Positions 16,027 to 24,092 of a stretch of 43,912 nt of DNA are shown here, in pieces (positions within the stretch are counted from its first letter, which is position 1; the number at the start of each line of letters is the position of its first letter). Under the pieces are notes generated by a model. The model was not told the DNA's origin. It made no database searches and worked only from the letters and a program-made list of their open reading frames with translations. The stretch covers positions 1 to 43,912 of the forward strand of contig JBKHYJ010000016.1 in NCBI GenBank assembly GCA_046565505.1, given 5' to 3'. The translations under genes were made by a program, and so were the position numbers. This stretch comes from JBKHYJ01 sp046565505. Its GTDB lineage: Bacteria; Acidobacteriota; Blastocatellia; UBA7656.

Positions 16027-17322
16027 GTGAGCACCGGGAGGAAGAAACAGGCCGCGAGCGACAAGGCTTCGGCGCTGGACGGGCGCGGCGAACACCGGCT
16101 GGAGCTTGCCGCGGTCGGGATGGAGGCGGAGTTCTCGCTCGTGGTCAATGGCGAGCAGGTGAAGCCCGAAGACCTCTTCGGCAGCCCGCGCGCGTTCATA
16201 CGCGGCCCCCTCATGCACAGGCAGGGGACCTCTTATCACCTGCCTACGGGTGGCGCGGTCTATTTCGACACGGGCGTGATCGAAGTCGCCACGCCCGTGA
16301 TAGAGATAGAGCGCGGGTGCGCGGCGCGGGCGGGCCGCTCGCTGTGGGAGTCGATCCTGTTCGTGCGCGGGGAGCTTGACGAGTGGGAGCGGCTGACGGG
16401 GGATGACGTGCGGCTGGCGGGGTTCAGCACGCACTATAACATCTCGTTCGAGCTGCCTGCCCGGGAGCAAGGCGCGCACAGGACCGTGGAGAAGCTAGCC
16501 CTGCTGCTCTCGTACGTCCTCCCCGCGCCCGTCATGCTCCTGGCCGCCAACCGCCGCTCCACAGGCATAGGCGTGCGGCCGCGCGGCGACCGGATAGAGA
16601 TCACGGCGGACTTCACCCCTAGCTCTTCTTTAATGATCGCGACCGGCACGCTCGTCACGGGCGTCGTGCGCGAAGTGATGCGCTGGCCGTCATACGAGCT
16701 CGGCGCGCTGGACGAAATGGGTGTCCCCGTAATCGAGTGCTTCAAGCCCATGCCTCACACCTCGCGCAAAGGATGGCTGGCGCGCTTCGACTGCTACCCG
16801 CGGAACCCGTTCACCGCGAGCGTGGACGAGCCGGCGTGGGAGGTGCGCAACGGCTGCGGCGAGCGCGGGTGCGACCACCTGCACCGTCTGGCGCTGCGCG
16901 AGGTCGCGCGAAAGATATTGAACATATTCTGGCGCCCCATCGCGCGCATCTCCGACCCGTTTACTTTCCGCCTGATTGATTCGGTCATGAAGGGTCGCGC
17001 GCCGTCGCTGCTTGACCTCGACGACCGCCCGCCGGAGTACGAAGACGTGGGGCGGTTGTGCAGGTGGGAGAATTTGTTCTCGGAGCGCGCGCTCGCGCGG
17101 TCACGCTACGAGCGAGTCCTGATCCGCGCTATCTCTGGAAGGAAGCTCTTGATGGGCGGGCAGCCGTACACGCCCACGGGGATGCGAGGGTGGTCGCAGG
17201 TCATCTTCCGCCGCGACTCGGACGGCACGCGTCACGTCTTCTCGATTGATTTCCTGCTCGGCCAACTAAACAACTGGGAGCGGCGGTTTGGCGCAGGCGC
17301 TCGGGATCGAGGGCGTGATTGA
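16027..17322 (+). CDS. Pup-ligase/GCS-like carboxylate-amine ligase
   Basis: A 431-residue protein of the glutamine synthetase/gamma-glutamylcysteine synthetase superfamily, closest in layout to PafA/Dop Pup ligases. The N-terminal VGMEAEF corresponds to the GxExE metal-binding motif. LPTGGAVYFDTGVIEVATP corresponds to the PafA stretch holding the catalytic Asp and a metal-binding Glu, with the HPEY motif changed to VIEV. Later conserved-looking parts include EITADFTPSSS, WPSYELGALDEMG and a C-terminal RDSDGTRHVFSIDF. No Pup or proteasome gene is near. The enzyme probably forms an ATP-dependent amide or isopeptide bond on a small molecule or peptide. GTG 16027 is the start, with GGAATGGA upstream. 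Confidence 0.7.
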   Translation: MSTGRKKQAASDKASALDGRGEHRLELAAVGMEAEFSLVVNGEQVKPEDLFGSPRAFIRGPLMHRQGTSYHLPTGGAVYFDTGVIEVATPVIEIERGCAARAGRSLWESILFVRGELDEWERLTGDDVRLAGFSTHYNISFELPAREQGAHRTVEKLALLLSYVLPAPVMLLAANRRSTGIGVRPRGDRIEITADFTPSSSLMIATGTLVTGVVREVMRWPSYELGALDEMGVPVIECFKPMPHTSRKGWLARFDCYPRNPFTASVDEPAWEVRNGCGERGCDHLHRLALREVARKILNIFWRPIARISDPFTFRLIDSVMKGRAPSLLDLDDRPPEYEDVGRLCRWENLFSERALARSRYERVLIRAISGRKLLMGGQPYTPTGMRGWSQVIFRRDSDGTRHVFSIDFLLGQLNNWERRFGAGARDRGRD

Positions 17323-17350
17323 GCGAGCGGCGAAGGGCTCTTTGGCCCTG

Positions 17351-20230
17351 TCACTGGCGCGCGCCCGCGCCTACGGTTTCGGAGCGCGGGCCGGAGAATA
17401 GCTCTACGCCGCTCATCACGCCCGCGCCGAACAGCAGCCCCTCAATCGCTCCCAGGACTATCTGCGTGGTCTGGCCGAAATGGACTTCGCCGAAGAAAGG
17501 GGCGAGGGGCTCCATCCTCATCTGCGAATCGGCGAACAGGCGCGCGATTATCTCCAGGCTGCCGCTGAAGAGGTTGCCCCCTATCACGGTCAGCAGGACG
17601 CCGGCGCACATCGCGCCTAAACTCGCGCCCAATACTTTCTGCGCGGGCCGTGCGCGCGGGGCGAGCGCCGCGACCAGGATGGCACCCAGCGATACGCCCA
17701 CTCCGATTACCCCGCCTTCAAAGGCCCCGGTTATGCCGGCAGGACTTTGCCCGAACAAGGCCCTCACCGTATCGACGCCGAGCAGTTTCGAGCTGCCGCC
17801 GACGATTGCCCCGCCTGCCGCGCCGCCCACGACCGACCACCAGCGGCTGTGGCGGTACGCGACCAGAGCCGCGGAGATCATCCCGAAGCTCACGCCGAAG
17901 CCGCCGATTGCCCCGATGAAGAAGCCCAGGCTGGATAAGACCAGCACCAGCGATATAGCCTCGAAGGCAGCGGCATGCCGCGCGATGGCCAAGCCGCTTC
18001 CGAGCATCAACCCGCCCACTAACCCGGAGGCGGCCCCGCCCAATACTCCGCCGACCCCTTCGCGTATGATGTCCGTCCCCCCGCGCCGCAGCCGCACCCA
18101 CATCAACCCGCCTACGACGAGCAACGCTACGGGAATCGACAGGCGCGAGAGTCGCACGAGGCGCTTATCATAGTCGCGTATCATCGCCAGACTGATGGCG
18201 CGCCGCACCGCGCCGGCATTTTCGCCTTCGGCATTCTTTGAAAGTATTTCTTCGGCGAAGCCCCCCGGCCACTCAGCCAGAGCGATGCTGGCGGCTTTCC
18301 TGACCATCAGGTTTTCGTCCCACAGCGCGAGCCGCCTGAGCAGCGCTTTCATCGCCTCCCCGCCCGCGGCCCGCGCGGCGTCAACCGCGCGCAGGCGGAC
18401 TTCCGAATCAGTGTTCTTACTGGCCTGGCCCGTCAGGAGCGGAGCGCCCGGGGATGTCTCGACGAGCCATTCGGGCGCGGGGCGCGCGCGGTTGAGCAGG
18501 CTCACCATCAGCAAGTCAGCCTCTTCGCCCGTCAGGCTGAGCCGCTTGCCGAATGGCAAGAGCAAATCGAGCGCATCCGCGTCTATCAAGAGTTCATGGG
18601 CGCGGTAGTTTTCCATAGCCCGCTCGATGATGCCGCGCGCCTTCTTCAGCGCGAAATCCCCGGCCGTAAGCCACCGCGACACTTCCGGGGTCAAAAAGTC
18701 GTGCGCCAGCTCTAGCCACGATTCGCCCTCCTGGCTCCTCCTTCGCACGACGCGCGCGGCTATCAACTCGTCGATCAAACGCCCGATGCGAATTGCCCCG
18801 TCGGCCACCCGCGCCCCGATACGCGCGTATAGGTCAGAGGCGCGCAGTACGAGCCGCTGCCCATCGGCAGAGATCATTGCCGTCAGCGTATCTTTGACCG
18901 CCTGTAAGTCCGCCGCGTTGAAACGGCGCAAGACGCGTTCGAGGTAGCCCGCCAATATTTGCGACGCGCCGCCGAGCCGCTCGTAGGTCGAAAGGGTAAG
19001 CTCGCCGCCCGCGCCTCTCGAATCGTAAAGGTTGTCGCAGACTATCTGTAACTGCGGCGGGTCGATGGTGCCCTCGTCGCCGAGGTCGTCGAGGAGGCGC
19101 TCTACCAGCCGGGCCTCGTACTTGCAGCCGGCGGCCTTCGCGGGCTCCGTGATGGCGAGCGCCGCCTGCTCGCGGCTGAGACGCTTGAGCCGGTACTCGT
19201 GATAAAAGATTTCCGGTATGGCGGGCTTTAGCTGACTCATCTCCGCGAGCATGTCTTCGCGCAGCGCGAACACCAGCCGGAGGGGGAAGGACTCGCCCGC
19301 GATCAGCCCGCCAATCGTGTCGAGGAAATTCTTGCGCGCGTCTTCCGGCAGGAGCGAGAAGAACTCTTCAAACTGGTCCAGGAAAAATATTACGGGGCGC
19401 GCGGGGAATAAACGCTCGGCCCTTCGGACAAGCTCCGCCAGGCCCGCCGTTTCATGTGCCGGAGAGTCAACGCCCGCCGCTCGCGAGAGTGCGGTCGCCA
19501 TTTGCTGGAGCGGGTCGGTGAAGCTGCGAATGACGAAGGCCGGATGATTCTCCGATTTCAGGCGCGGCATGAGCCCCGCGCGGATAATAGAGCTTTTGCC
19601 GACGCCGGAGCGCCCGTGCAAGATGAAGGAGCGGTGCGCGAGAATCTGCGAGCATATAGCCGCGACTTCCGGCATGCGGCCGAAGAATAAAGTCGCGTCC
19701 TCCTCCGTGTAGTAGTCGAGGAATTTATAAGGCCGCGATGGCGCGCGGCCCGACGCGCCGTTCCCATTCGCGGCCCGGGCCGCCTGCCGCGCCGTCGGAG
19801 CCGCGGCGGGAGAGAGCGCCTCACCTTCCGGCCGCGCGCTCGCGCCCGAAGGCGGCGGCGCGGATTGAGCCGGCGCGTCGGCTGTCTCGCCGGATTCGGC
19901 GGGGACCACGATCCCTATGAAGATGTAGCCGTGCTTCGGCACGGTCTTAATGTAGCGCGGGTTGGAGGCGTCGTCGCCGAGTTGGCGGCGTATGTCCTTG
20001 ATGCCCTGCGTCAGCGCGGCGTCGGTCACGAAAACGCCCCCCCATACCTCTTCAAAGATGCGCGACTTCTCTACGAGCCGGCCGCTGTGACTGGCGAGCA
20101 GCAACAGCACGTCGAAATACTTGGAGTTGAGCGGGAGCAGGACGCCATCGCGCCATAGCTGGCGATTCGCGGCGTCGATGTAGAAACTATCGAAGCGATA
20201 ACCCGCAACCCGAGTCTCAGCCTGGCTCAT
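17351..20230 (-). CDS. Winged-helix / STAND ATPase / membrane-anchored regulator
   Basis: A 959-residue protein with an unusual domain chain. Residues 8-110 are an OmpR/PhoB-type winged helix (ending in YIKTVPKHGYIF, typical of CadC-like regulators). A Pro/Ala linker runs to about 165. An nSTAND-type P-loop NTPase follows, with FFGR, Walker A GRSGVGKSS (about 204-212) and Walker B FFLDQFEEFF (about 281-290). A helical region with HEAT-like units (near SEVRLRAVDAARAAGG and MVRKAASIALAEWPG) comes next. The C-terminus has about eight glycine-rich membrane segments (715-945). Such proteins may couple ATP-gated assembly to transcription from the membrane. It is convergent with the amidoligase gene (28-bp gap) and divergent from the gene at 20315. 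Confidence 0.85.
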   Translation of the reverse strand: MSQAETRVAGYRFDSFYIDAANRQLWRDGVLLPLNSKYFDVLLLLASHSGRLVEKSRIFEEVWGGVFVTDAALTQGIKDIRRQLGDDASNPRYIKTVPKHGYIFIGIVVPAESGETADAPAQSAPPPSGASARPEGEALSPAAAPTARQAARAANGNGASGRAPSRPYKFLDYYTEEDATLFFGRMPEVAAICSQILAHRSFILHGRSGVGKSSIIRAGLMPRLKSENHPAFVIRSFTDPLQQMATALSRAAGVDSPAHETAGLAELVRRAERLFPARPVIFFLDQFEEFFSLLPEDARKNFLDTIGGLIAGESFPLRLVFALREDMLAEMSQLKPAIPEIFYHEYRLKRLSREQAALAITEPAKAAGCKYEARLVERLLDDLGDEGTIDPPQLQIVCDNLYDSRGAGGELTLSTYERLGGASQILAGYLERVLRRFNAADLQAVKDTLTAMISADGQRLVLRASDLYARIGARVADGAIRIGRLIDELIAARVVRRRSQEGESWLELAHDFLTPEVSRWLTAGDFALKKARGIIERAMENYRAHELLIDADALDLLLPFGKRLSLTGEEADLLMVSLLNRARPAPEWLVETSPGAPLLTGQASKNTDSEVRLRAVDAARAAGGEAMKALLRRLALWDENLMVRKAASIALAEWPGGFAEEILSKNAEGENAGAVRRAISLAMIRDYDKRLVRLSRLSIPVALLVVGGLMWVRLRRGGTDIIREGVGGVLGGAASGLVGGLMLGSGLAIARHAAAFEAISLVLVLSSLGFFIGAIGGFGVSFGMISAALVAYRHSRWWSVVGGAAGGAIVGGSSKLLGVDTVRALFGQSPAGITGAFEGGVIGVGVSLGAILVAALAPRARPAQKVLGASLGAMCAGVLLTVIGGNLFSGSLEIIARLFADSQMRMEPLAPFFGEVHFGQTTQIVLGAIEGLLFGAGVMSGVELFSGPRSETVGAGARQ

Positions 20231-20240
20231 CGGATTGATT

Positions 20241-20269
20241 TTCTCATAACTTTCTCATCGTTGGCTCAT
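20241..20269. promoter_or_regulatory. Pho-box-like 11-bp direct repeats
   Basis: CTCAT occurs at 20243, 20254 and 20265, exactly 11 bp apart, within TTCTCAT, TTCTCAT and TGGCTCAT. A CTTAT follows at 20274. Eleven-bp direct repeats are the binding format of OmpR/PhoB-type winged helices, the domain encoded by the adjacent gene. The site lies 13-40 nt upstream of that start and 45-75 nt upstream of the divergent gene. Confidence 0.5.
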
Positions 20270-20314
20270 TTTTCTTATGCCTTAATGGTTTAAATTGCAT
20301 CAAAGGAGGTCGCG

Positions 20315-20851
20315 TTGAAAAGGACCTGGAAAAGCGTCATGTTGACAGCCGCCGTCACGGTCGGATTATGCCTGGCGCTGCTGGGTATACTCGCGGCGCT
20401 GAATCGCCGTAATCAGGCGGCCGGGCTGAACCAGGAGATTCAATATGACGACTTCGCTTTCTCGGTGCTCGGCGTGCGCGCGGCGGGAGGCCCTGGCGCG
20501 GGAGAGTCGCGAGCTGACCGAGGCGGCACCTACTACGTCGTCACCATGAAGGTTACGAATCACGCGCGGAGGGTGGACTACACCCTCGACAAGGGCGTGG
20601 CGATTCTCGTTGACGACGGCGGGAGGGAGTATCACCAGTCGCACGGCGGGCAGCGCGCGCTCGGTTCCGCCCCGCGCCAAAAAGACGAGTGTGATGAGCC
20701 GATACCGGCAGGCGCTTCCTGCACGACCGAGGTAGTCTTTGAGCTGCCCGCCGGCGCGCGCCCCGCGCGTTTTAGGGTGTCGGGTGGCGGCCCGGCCGGG
20801 GACATCCTCGACGCCATCTTTTATGGTAGAAAAACAATAGAGCTTCAGTGA
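20315..20851 (+). CDS. Membrane-anchored DUF4352-like protein
   Basis: A 178-residue protein with one N-terminal membrane anchor (residues 9-29) followed by an extracytoplasmic beta-sandwich. The pattern TYYVVTMKVTNHARRVDYTLDKGVAILVDDGGREY, then IPAGASCTTEVVFELPAGARPARFRV, is typical of telokin-like/DUF4352 domains. The first part reads as 'more than a given amount of change in a bulk property' in no known enzyme, and no catalytic motif is seen. The start is TTG 20315, chosen for the strong AAAGGAGG 5-6 nt before it. uppS begins 25 bp downstream, so they may share a transcript. Divergent placement from the STAND regulator suggests possible control by it. Confidence 0.65.
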   Translation: MKRTWKSVMLTAAVTVGLCLALLGILAALNRRNQAAGLNQEIQYDDFAFSVLGVRAAGGPGAGESRADRGGTYYVVTMKVTNHARRVDYTLDKGVAILVDDGGREYHQSHGGQRALGSAPRQKDECDEPIPAGASCTTEVVFELPAGARPARFRVSGGGPAGDILDAIFYGRKTIELQ

Positions 20852-20876
20852 AAAGGCCCCGGAGGGTTTAGCTATT

Positions 20877-21746
20877 ATGGCGATGAGACGTTTTGATTTA
20901 GCTTTAGATGACGAGACGGCTAACGAGCGCCTGCTGAGGCAGGTGGACGCGGCGCGGCTCCCCTCTCACGTAGCCATCATCATGGATGGCAATGGCCGCT
21001 GGGCGGCGCGGAGAAGCCTGCCGCGCGTCGCGGGCCACCGCGCGGGCGCGGGCGCCGTCCGCAGGGCCGTCGAGACCGCCGCACGGCTGCGCCTCGAATG
21101 CCTTACCCTCTACGCCTTCTCGACGGAGAACTGGAAGCGGCCGCGACTGGAAATAAGGGCGCTGATGGATTTGCTGACGGAGTTCCTGCGCAAAGAGTTG
21201 AGGTCGCTCAAGGAGAACAACATTCAATTCCGTATGATCGGCCGCGGCGAGGGCCTCAACATCTCCGTCCTGGAGCATATCCGCAGGGCGGAGATGGCTA
21301 CGTATCAAAACACGGGGCTGCGCCTGAACATCGCCATCAACTATGGCGGGCGCGCCGAAATCGTCGACGCGATGCGGAAGCTGGCCCAGGAGGTGGCCGC
21401 GGGCCGCTTGCGCCCGGAAGACATCGACGAGCCTATCATCCAGGGAAGACTCTACACGGGCGAGCTGCCCGACCCCGACCTCGTCATACGCACGAGCGGC
21501 GAGACTCGCGTGAGCAATTTTCTGCTCTGGCAGATTGCTTATTCAGAGATTCATGTCACGGACACGCTCTGGCCCGATTTCGGCGAGCAAGATTTCTTAG
21601 CCGCGCTGGTTGAGTACCAGAGGCGCGACAGGCGCTTCGGCGGCGTGGCCCCGCGCGGCCTTCAGACGCATGCGGCATCGGCCGAGCGGGCGCGGCCCGA
21701 GTCTAACCCGCAAGGGCCTGGCGACGCCGGGGCCGAGCAGTTATGA
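20877..21746 (+). CDS. uppS: Isoprenyl transferase (undecaprenyl diphosphate synthase)
   Basis: A cis-prenyltransferase that extends farnesyl diphosphate with isopentenyl diphosphate to make undecaprenyl diphosphate, the lipid carrier for peptidoglycan and O-antigen synthesis. Signatures are IIMDGNGRWA (residues 34-43, catalytic D37), GHRAG, LTLYAFSTENWKRP, NIAINYGGRAEI and RTSGETRVSNFLLWQ...YSEI. The length of 289 includes a C-terminal tail of about 40 low-complexity residues beyond the normal end near RRFGGV. ATG 20877 follows GGAGGG at about 11 nt; ATG 20883 is also possible. cdsA, which often follows uppS, is not present here. Confidence 0.95.
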   Translation: MAMRRFDLALDDETANERLLRQVDAARLPSHVAIIMDGNGRWAARRSLPRVAGHRAGAGAVRRAVETAARLRLECLTLYAFSTENWKRPRLEIRALMDLLTEFLRKELRSLKENNIQFRMIGRGEGLNISVLEHIRRAEMATYQNTGLRLNIAINYGGRAEIVDAMRKLAQEVAAGRLRPEDIDEPIIQGRLYTGELPDPDLVIRTSGETRVSNFLLWQIAYSEIHVTDTLWPDFGEQDFLAALVEYQRRDRRFGGVAPRGLQTHAASAERARPESNPQGPGDAGAEQL

Positions 21747-21913
21747 AGGCGAAAAAGTCGGCGCACGGCCACAGGAGGGCACGGCCGCCGCGGTCGCGGG
21801 AGAGTCAGGGCCGCGAGGCGGGGCGCGACTTTCTCCGAGCCCCCGCCGGATTATCCCCGCTTCAACCCGACCCGTTTCACTAACCCATACCTGCCGCACG
21901 CCGAGCGGCTTTC

Positions 21914-21943
21914 TTGACAATGCCGCTGGCGGTCACATACTAT
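21914..21943 (+). promoter_or_regulatory. Sigma70 promoter of glgA
   Basis: Consensus -35 TTGACA (21914-21919), 18-bp spacer, -10 TACTAT (21938-21943). The predicted start near 21950 gives a leader of about 39 nt before TTG 21989. Confidence 0.65.
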
Positions 21944-21988
21944 TTTTGGCTGAGGCATTGAAAATTTTCAGGTAATGGGAGTGCCTTT

Positions 21989-23437
21989 TTGAATATTCTA
22001 CTGGCTGCTACGGAAGTCGTTCCTTACGCAAAGACCGGTGGGCTCGCCGACGTGGCGGGTGCGCTGCCGAAGGCGCTCGCGAGGCTCGGGCATCAGGTCC
22101 GAGTCGTAATGCCCCTCTACAAGGTCGAGAAGATCGAGAGCCGCGCCAAGCAATTGCAGGGCGAGTTGACGGTGCCATTTGATTTCGGCGTCCGAGCGAC
22201 GGGCGTTTACGCCGACCAGTCGGGAGAGGTGCCCGTTTATTTCGTAGACGCCCCGGAGTACTTCTCACGCGGCAAGCTTTACGGCGAGCATGACGACGCG
22301 GAGCGATTCGCTTTCTTCAGCCGCGCTGTACTTGAGCTGGCTAAGGCGCTCGGAGAGCGATTCGATGTCATCCACCTCAACGACTGGATGACGGGCCTGG
22401 TCCCCGCCTACCTTAAGACGGCGTACGCAGACGACCCCGCTTTCGCAAGCACAAAGACTCTCTTCACGATCCACAACATGGCATTCCACGGGGCGTTCGA
22501 CCCCGGCCAGCTACAAAAGTTTGGCCTGCCCGATAGCCTTTACAGGACCGAAGGCGGCGTCGAATTTTACGGCGCGGCAAGCTCGCTGAAATCCGGCCTC
22601 GTCTTCTCGGATGCCGTTTCAACCGTAAGCCCGCGCTACGCGCAGGAGATTCAGACGCCGGAGTTCGGCGAGAAATTCGACGGCCTTTTGCGCGCGCGGC
22701 GGGCCGACCTGTTCGGCATACTCAACGGCGTCGATTACGACGAGTGGAGTCCAGAAAACGACCACTACCTGGCCGCGCGCTTCTCAGCAGACGACCTCGG
22801 CGGCAAGCGCGAGTGCAAGCGAGACCTGCTGCGCATCTTCGGCCTCCCGGAGGACCTCGACCGACCTCTCATAGGGTGCATATCGAGGCTTTCTGACCAG
22901 AAGGGCTTCGACCTGATATTCGACATAGCCGGGAGGATGCTCGACAGGGGCGTGATATTCGTGCTGCTGGGGTCGGGCGCGGAGGGCTACGAGCGTGGGT
23001 TCCAAGCCTTGCGCGAGGCGCGGCGAGACCAGGTCGGCGTCTACCTGGGCTTCTCCAACGAGCTCGCACACAAGATCGAGGCGGGCGCGGACATGTTCTT
23101 AATGCCATCGAGGTTCGAGCCTTGCGGGCTGAACCAGATGTACTCGCTCAAGTACGGGACGGTCCCGATAGTGCGCGCGGCGGGCGGGCTAGACGACACG
23201 ATAGAGAATTTTGATCGCGCGACCGGGCATGGCAACGGGTTCAAGTTCTACGACTACGACTCGTCGCGCCTGCTCGAAAAAGTATACGAAGCGCTTCTGG
23301 TGTTCGCCGACCACGACATGTGGCGCACGCTGATGATGAATGGGATGCGCGCCGACTTCTCCTGGGACACTTCGGCGCGGCGTTATGTTGAGTTGTACGA
23401 AAGGCTGGCGCGGCGCGGCGCGTCGGCAACAGTCTAA
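21989..23437 (+). CDS. glgA: Glycogen synthase (ADP-glucose type)
   Basis: A 482-residue GT5 glycosyltransferase that adds glucose from ADP-glucose to the growing alpha-1,4-glucan. Visible features are the KTGGLADVAGALP substrate loop (15-27), the HLNDWMTGLVP and TIHNMAFHG stretches, GILNGVDYDEW, SRLSDQKGFDL and the C-terminal MPSRFEPCGLNQMYSLKYG carrying the catalytic Glu. Length is standard. The start is a TTG at 21989 giving MNILLAATEVVPYAKTGG, with GGGAG about 8 nt upstream. Other glg genes are not in the window. Thioredoxin follows after a large hairpin. Confidence 0.96.
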   Translation: MNILLAATEVVPYAKTGGLADVAGALPKALARLGHQVRVVMPLYKVEKIESRAKQLQGELTVPFDFGVRATGVYADQSGEVPVYFVDAPEYFSRGKLYGEHDDAERFAFFSRAVLELAKALGERFDVIHLNDWMTGLVPAYLKTAYADDPAFASTKTLFTIHNMAFHGAFDPGQLQKFGLPDSLYRTEGGVEFYGAASSLKSGLVFSDAVSTVSPRYAQEIQTPEFGEKFDGLLRARRADLFGILNGVDYDEWSPENDHYLAARFSADDLGGKRECKRDLLRIFGLPEDLDRPLIGCISRLSDQKGFDLIFDIAGRMLDRGVIFVLLGSGAEGYERGFQALREARRDQVGVYLGFSNELAHKIEAGADMFLMPSRFEPCGLNQMYSLKYGTVPIVRAAGGLDDTIENFDRATGHGNGFKFYDYDSSRLLEKVYEALLVFADHDMWRTLMMNGMRADFSWDTSARRYVELYERLARRGASATV

Positions 23438-23470
23438 TGTCATGGGCAGGCGGCGAGGCGCCGCGGCCGA

Positions 23471-23506
23471 CGGGTCTGGGATTTCAGGCGTGGAATTCCA
23501 GACCCG
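23471..23506. repeat. 15-bp inverted repeat between glgA and the thioredoxin gene
   Basis: Bases 23471-23485 pair with 23492-23506 (two G-U pairs in RNA), loop AGGCGT. No T-tract follows, so it is not a simple terminator. It lies 41 nt before the thioredoxin start and could be a processing or stabilising hairpin. Confidence 0.6.
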
Positions 23507-23547
23507 GCCCCATCGCCCGCCCCTCGGCCCAATTCCTGGAGGTAGTA

Positions 23548-23880
23548 ATGGGTGAATATATGAATGAAGTTACAGATCAGAGTTTCGAGCAAGATGTTCT
23601 GAAATCAGACCAGCCAGTGCTGGTAGACTTTTGGGCCGAGTGGTGTCACCCGTGCAAAATGCTTACGCCGGTCGTCAACGAGGTGGCTCAGAAGTATGAA
23701 GGTAAGGCAAAGGTCGTGAAGCTGAACGTGGACGATAACAACCAGACGGCTCAGCGTTACGGCATTAAAGGCATACCGACACTGATCCTCTTCAATGGCG
23801 GCAGCGAGGCGGACCGCGTCGTCGGCGCCACGTCGAAAGATAACATTTCCCGGATGATTGACCGCGCCCTCGGGATGTAA
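23548..23880 (+). CDS. trxA: Thioredoxin with WCHPC active site
   Basis: A 110-residue thioredoxin. The fold signature is complete: LVDFWAEWCHPCKMLTP (active-site C33 and C36), KLNVDDN, YGIKGIPTLILF with the cis-Pro, and the closing GATSKDNISRMID. The dipeptide between the cysteines is His-Pro rather than Gly-Pro, which in other thioredoxin-fold proteins raises the redox potential. ATG 23548 is preceded by GGAGG (23538-23542). An upstream frame to 23437 has no ribosome site and unlikely composition. A terminator follows at 23933-23978. Function is general disulfide reduction with thioredoxin reductase, which is not in this window. Confidence 0.92.
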   Translation: MGEYMNEVTDQSFEQDVLKSDQPVLVDFWAEWCHPCKMLTPVVNEVAQKYEGKAKVVKLNVDDNNQTAQRYGIKGIPTLILFNGGSEADRVVGATSKDNISRMIDRALGM

Positions 23881-23932
23881 CCGCTCGCCGGGGCGCGGCG
23901 ACGTCTCAGACCGCGCAATCAAACCGCTACCG

Positions 23933-23978
23933 CAGGCGCACACGCTGTCGCTGACGCTGTGCGCCTGTATGTTTGTTC
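23933..23978 (+). terminator. Terminator after the thioredoxin gene
   Basis: A perfect 10-bp stem (23933-23942 with 23958-23967) with a 15-nt loop is followed by the T-rich tail TATGTTTGTTC (23968-23978). Confidence 0.65.
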
Positions 23979-24092
23979 TGCTCGTTCCACCGAAGACACG
24001 GCTTCACATTCTGCGGGGCGTGGTGCGCCGCGCGAAGGCTTGAAACCGGCTCCGGCGGCCCGTTTCGAGCCCGGGCTTCCGGGAGAAAGTCA

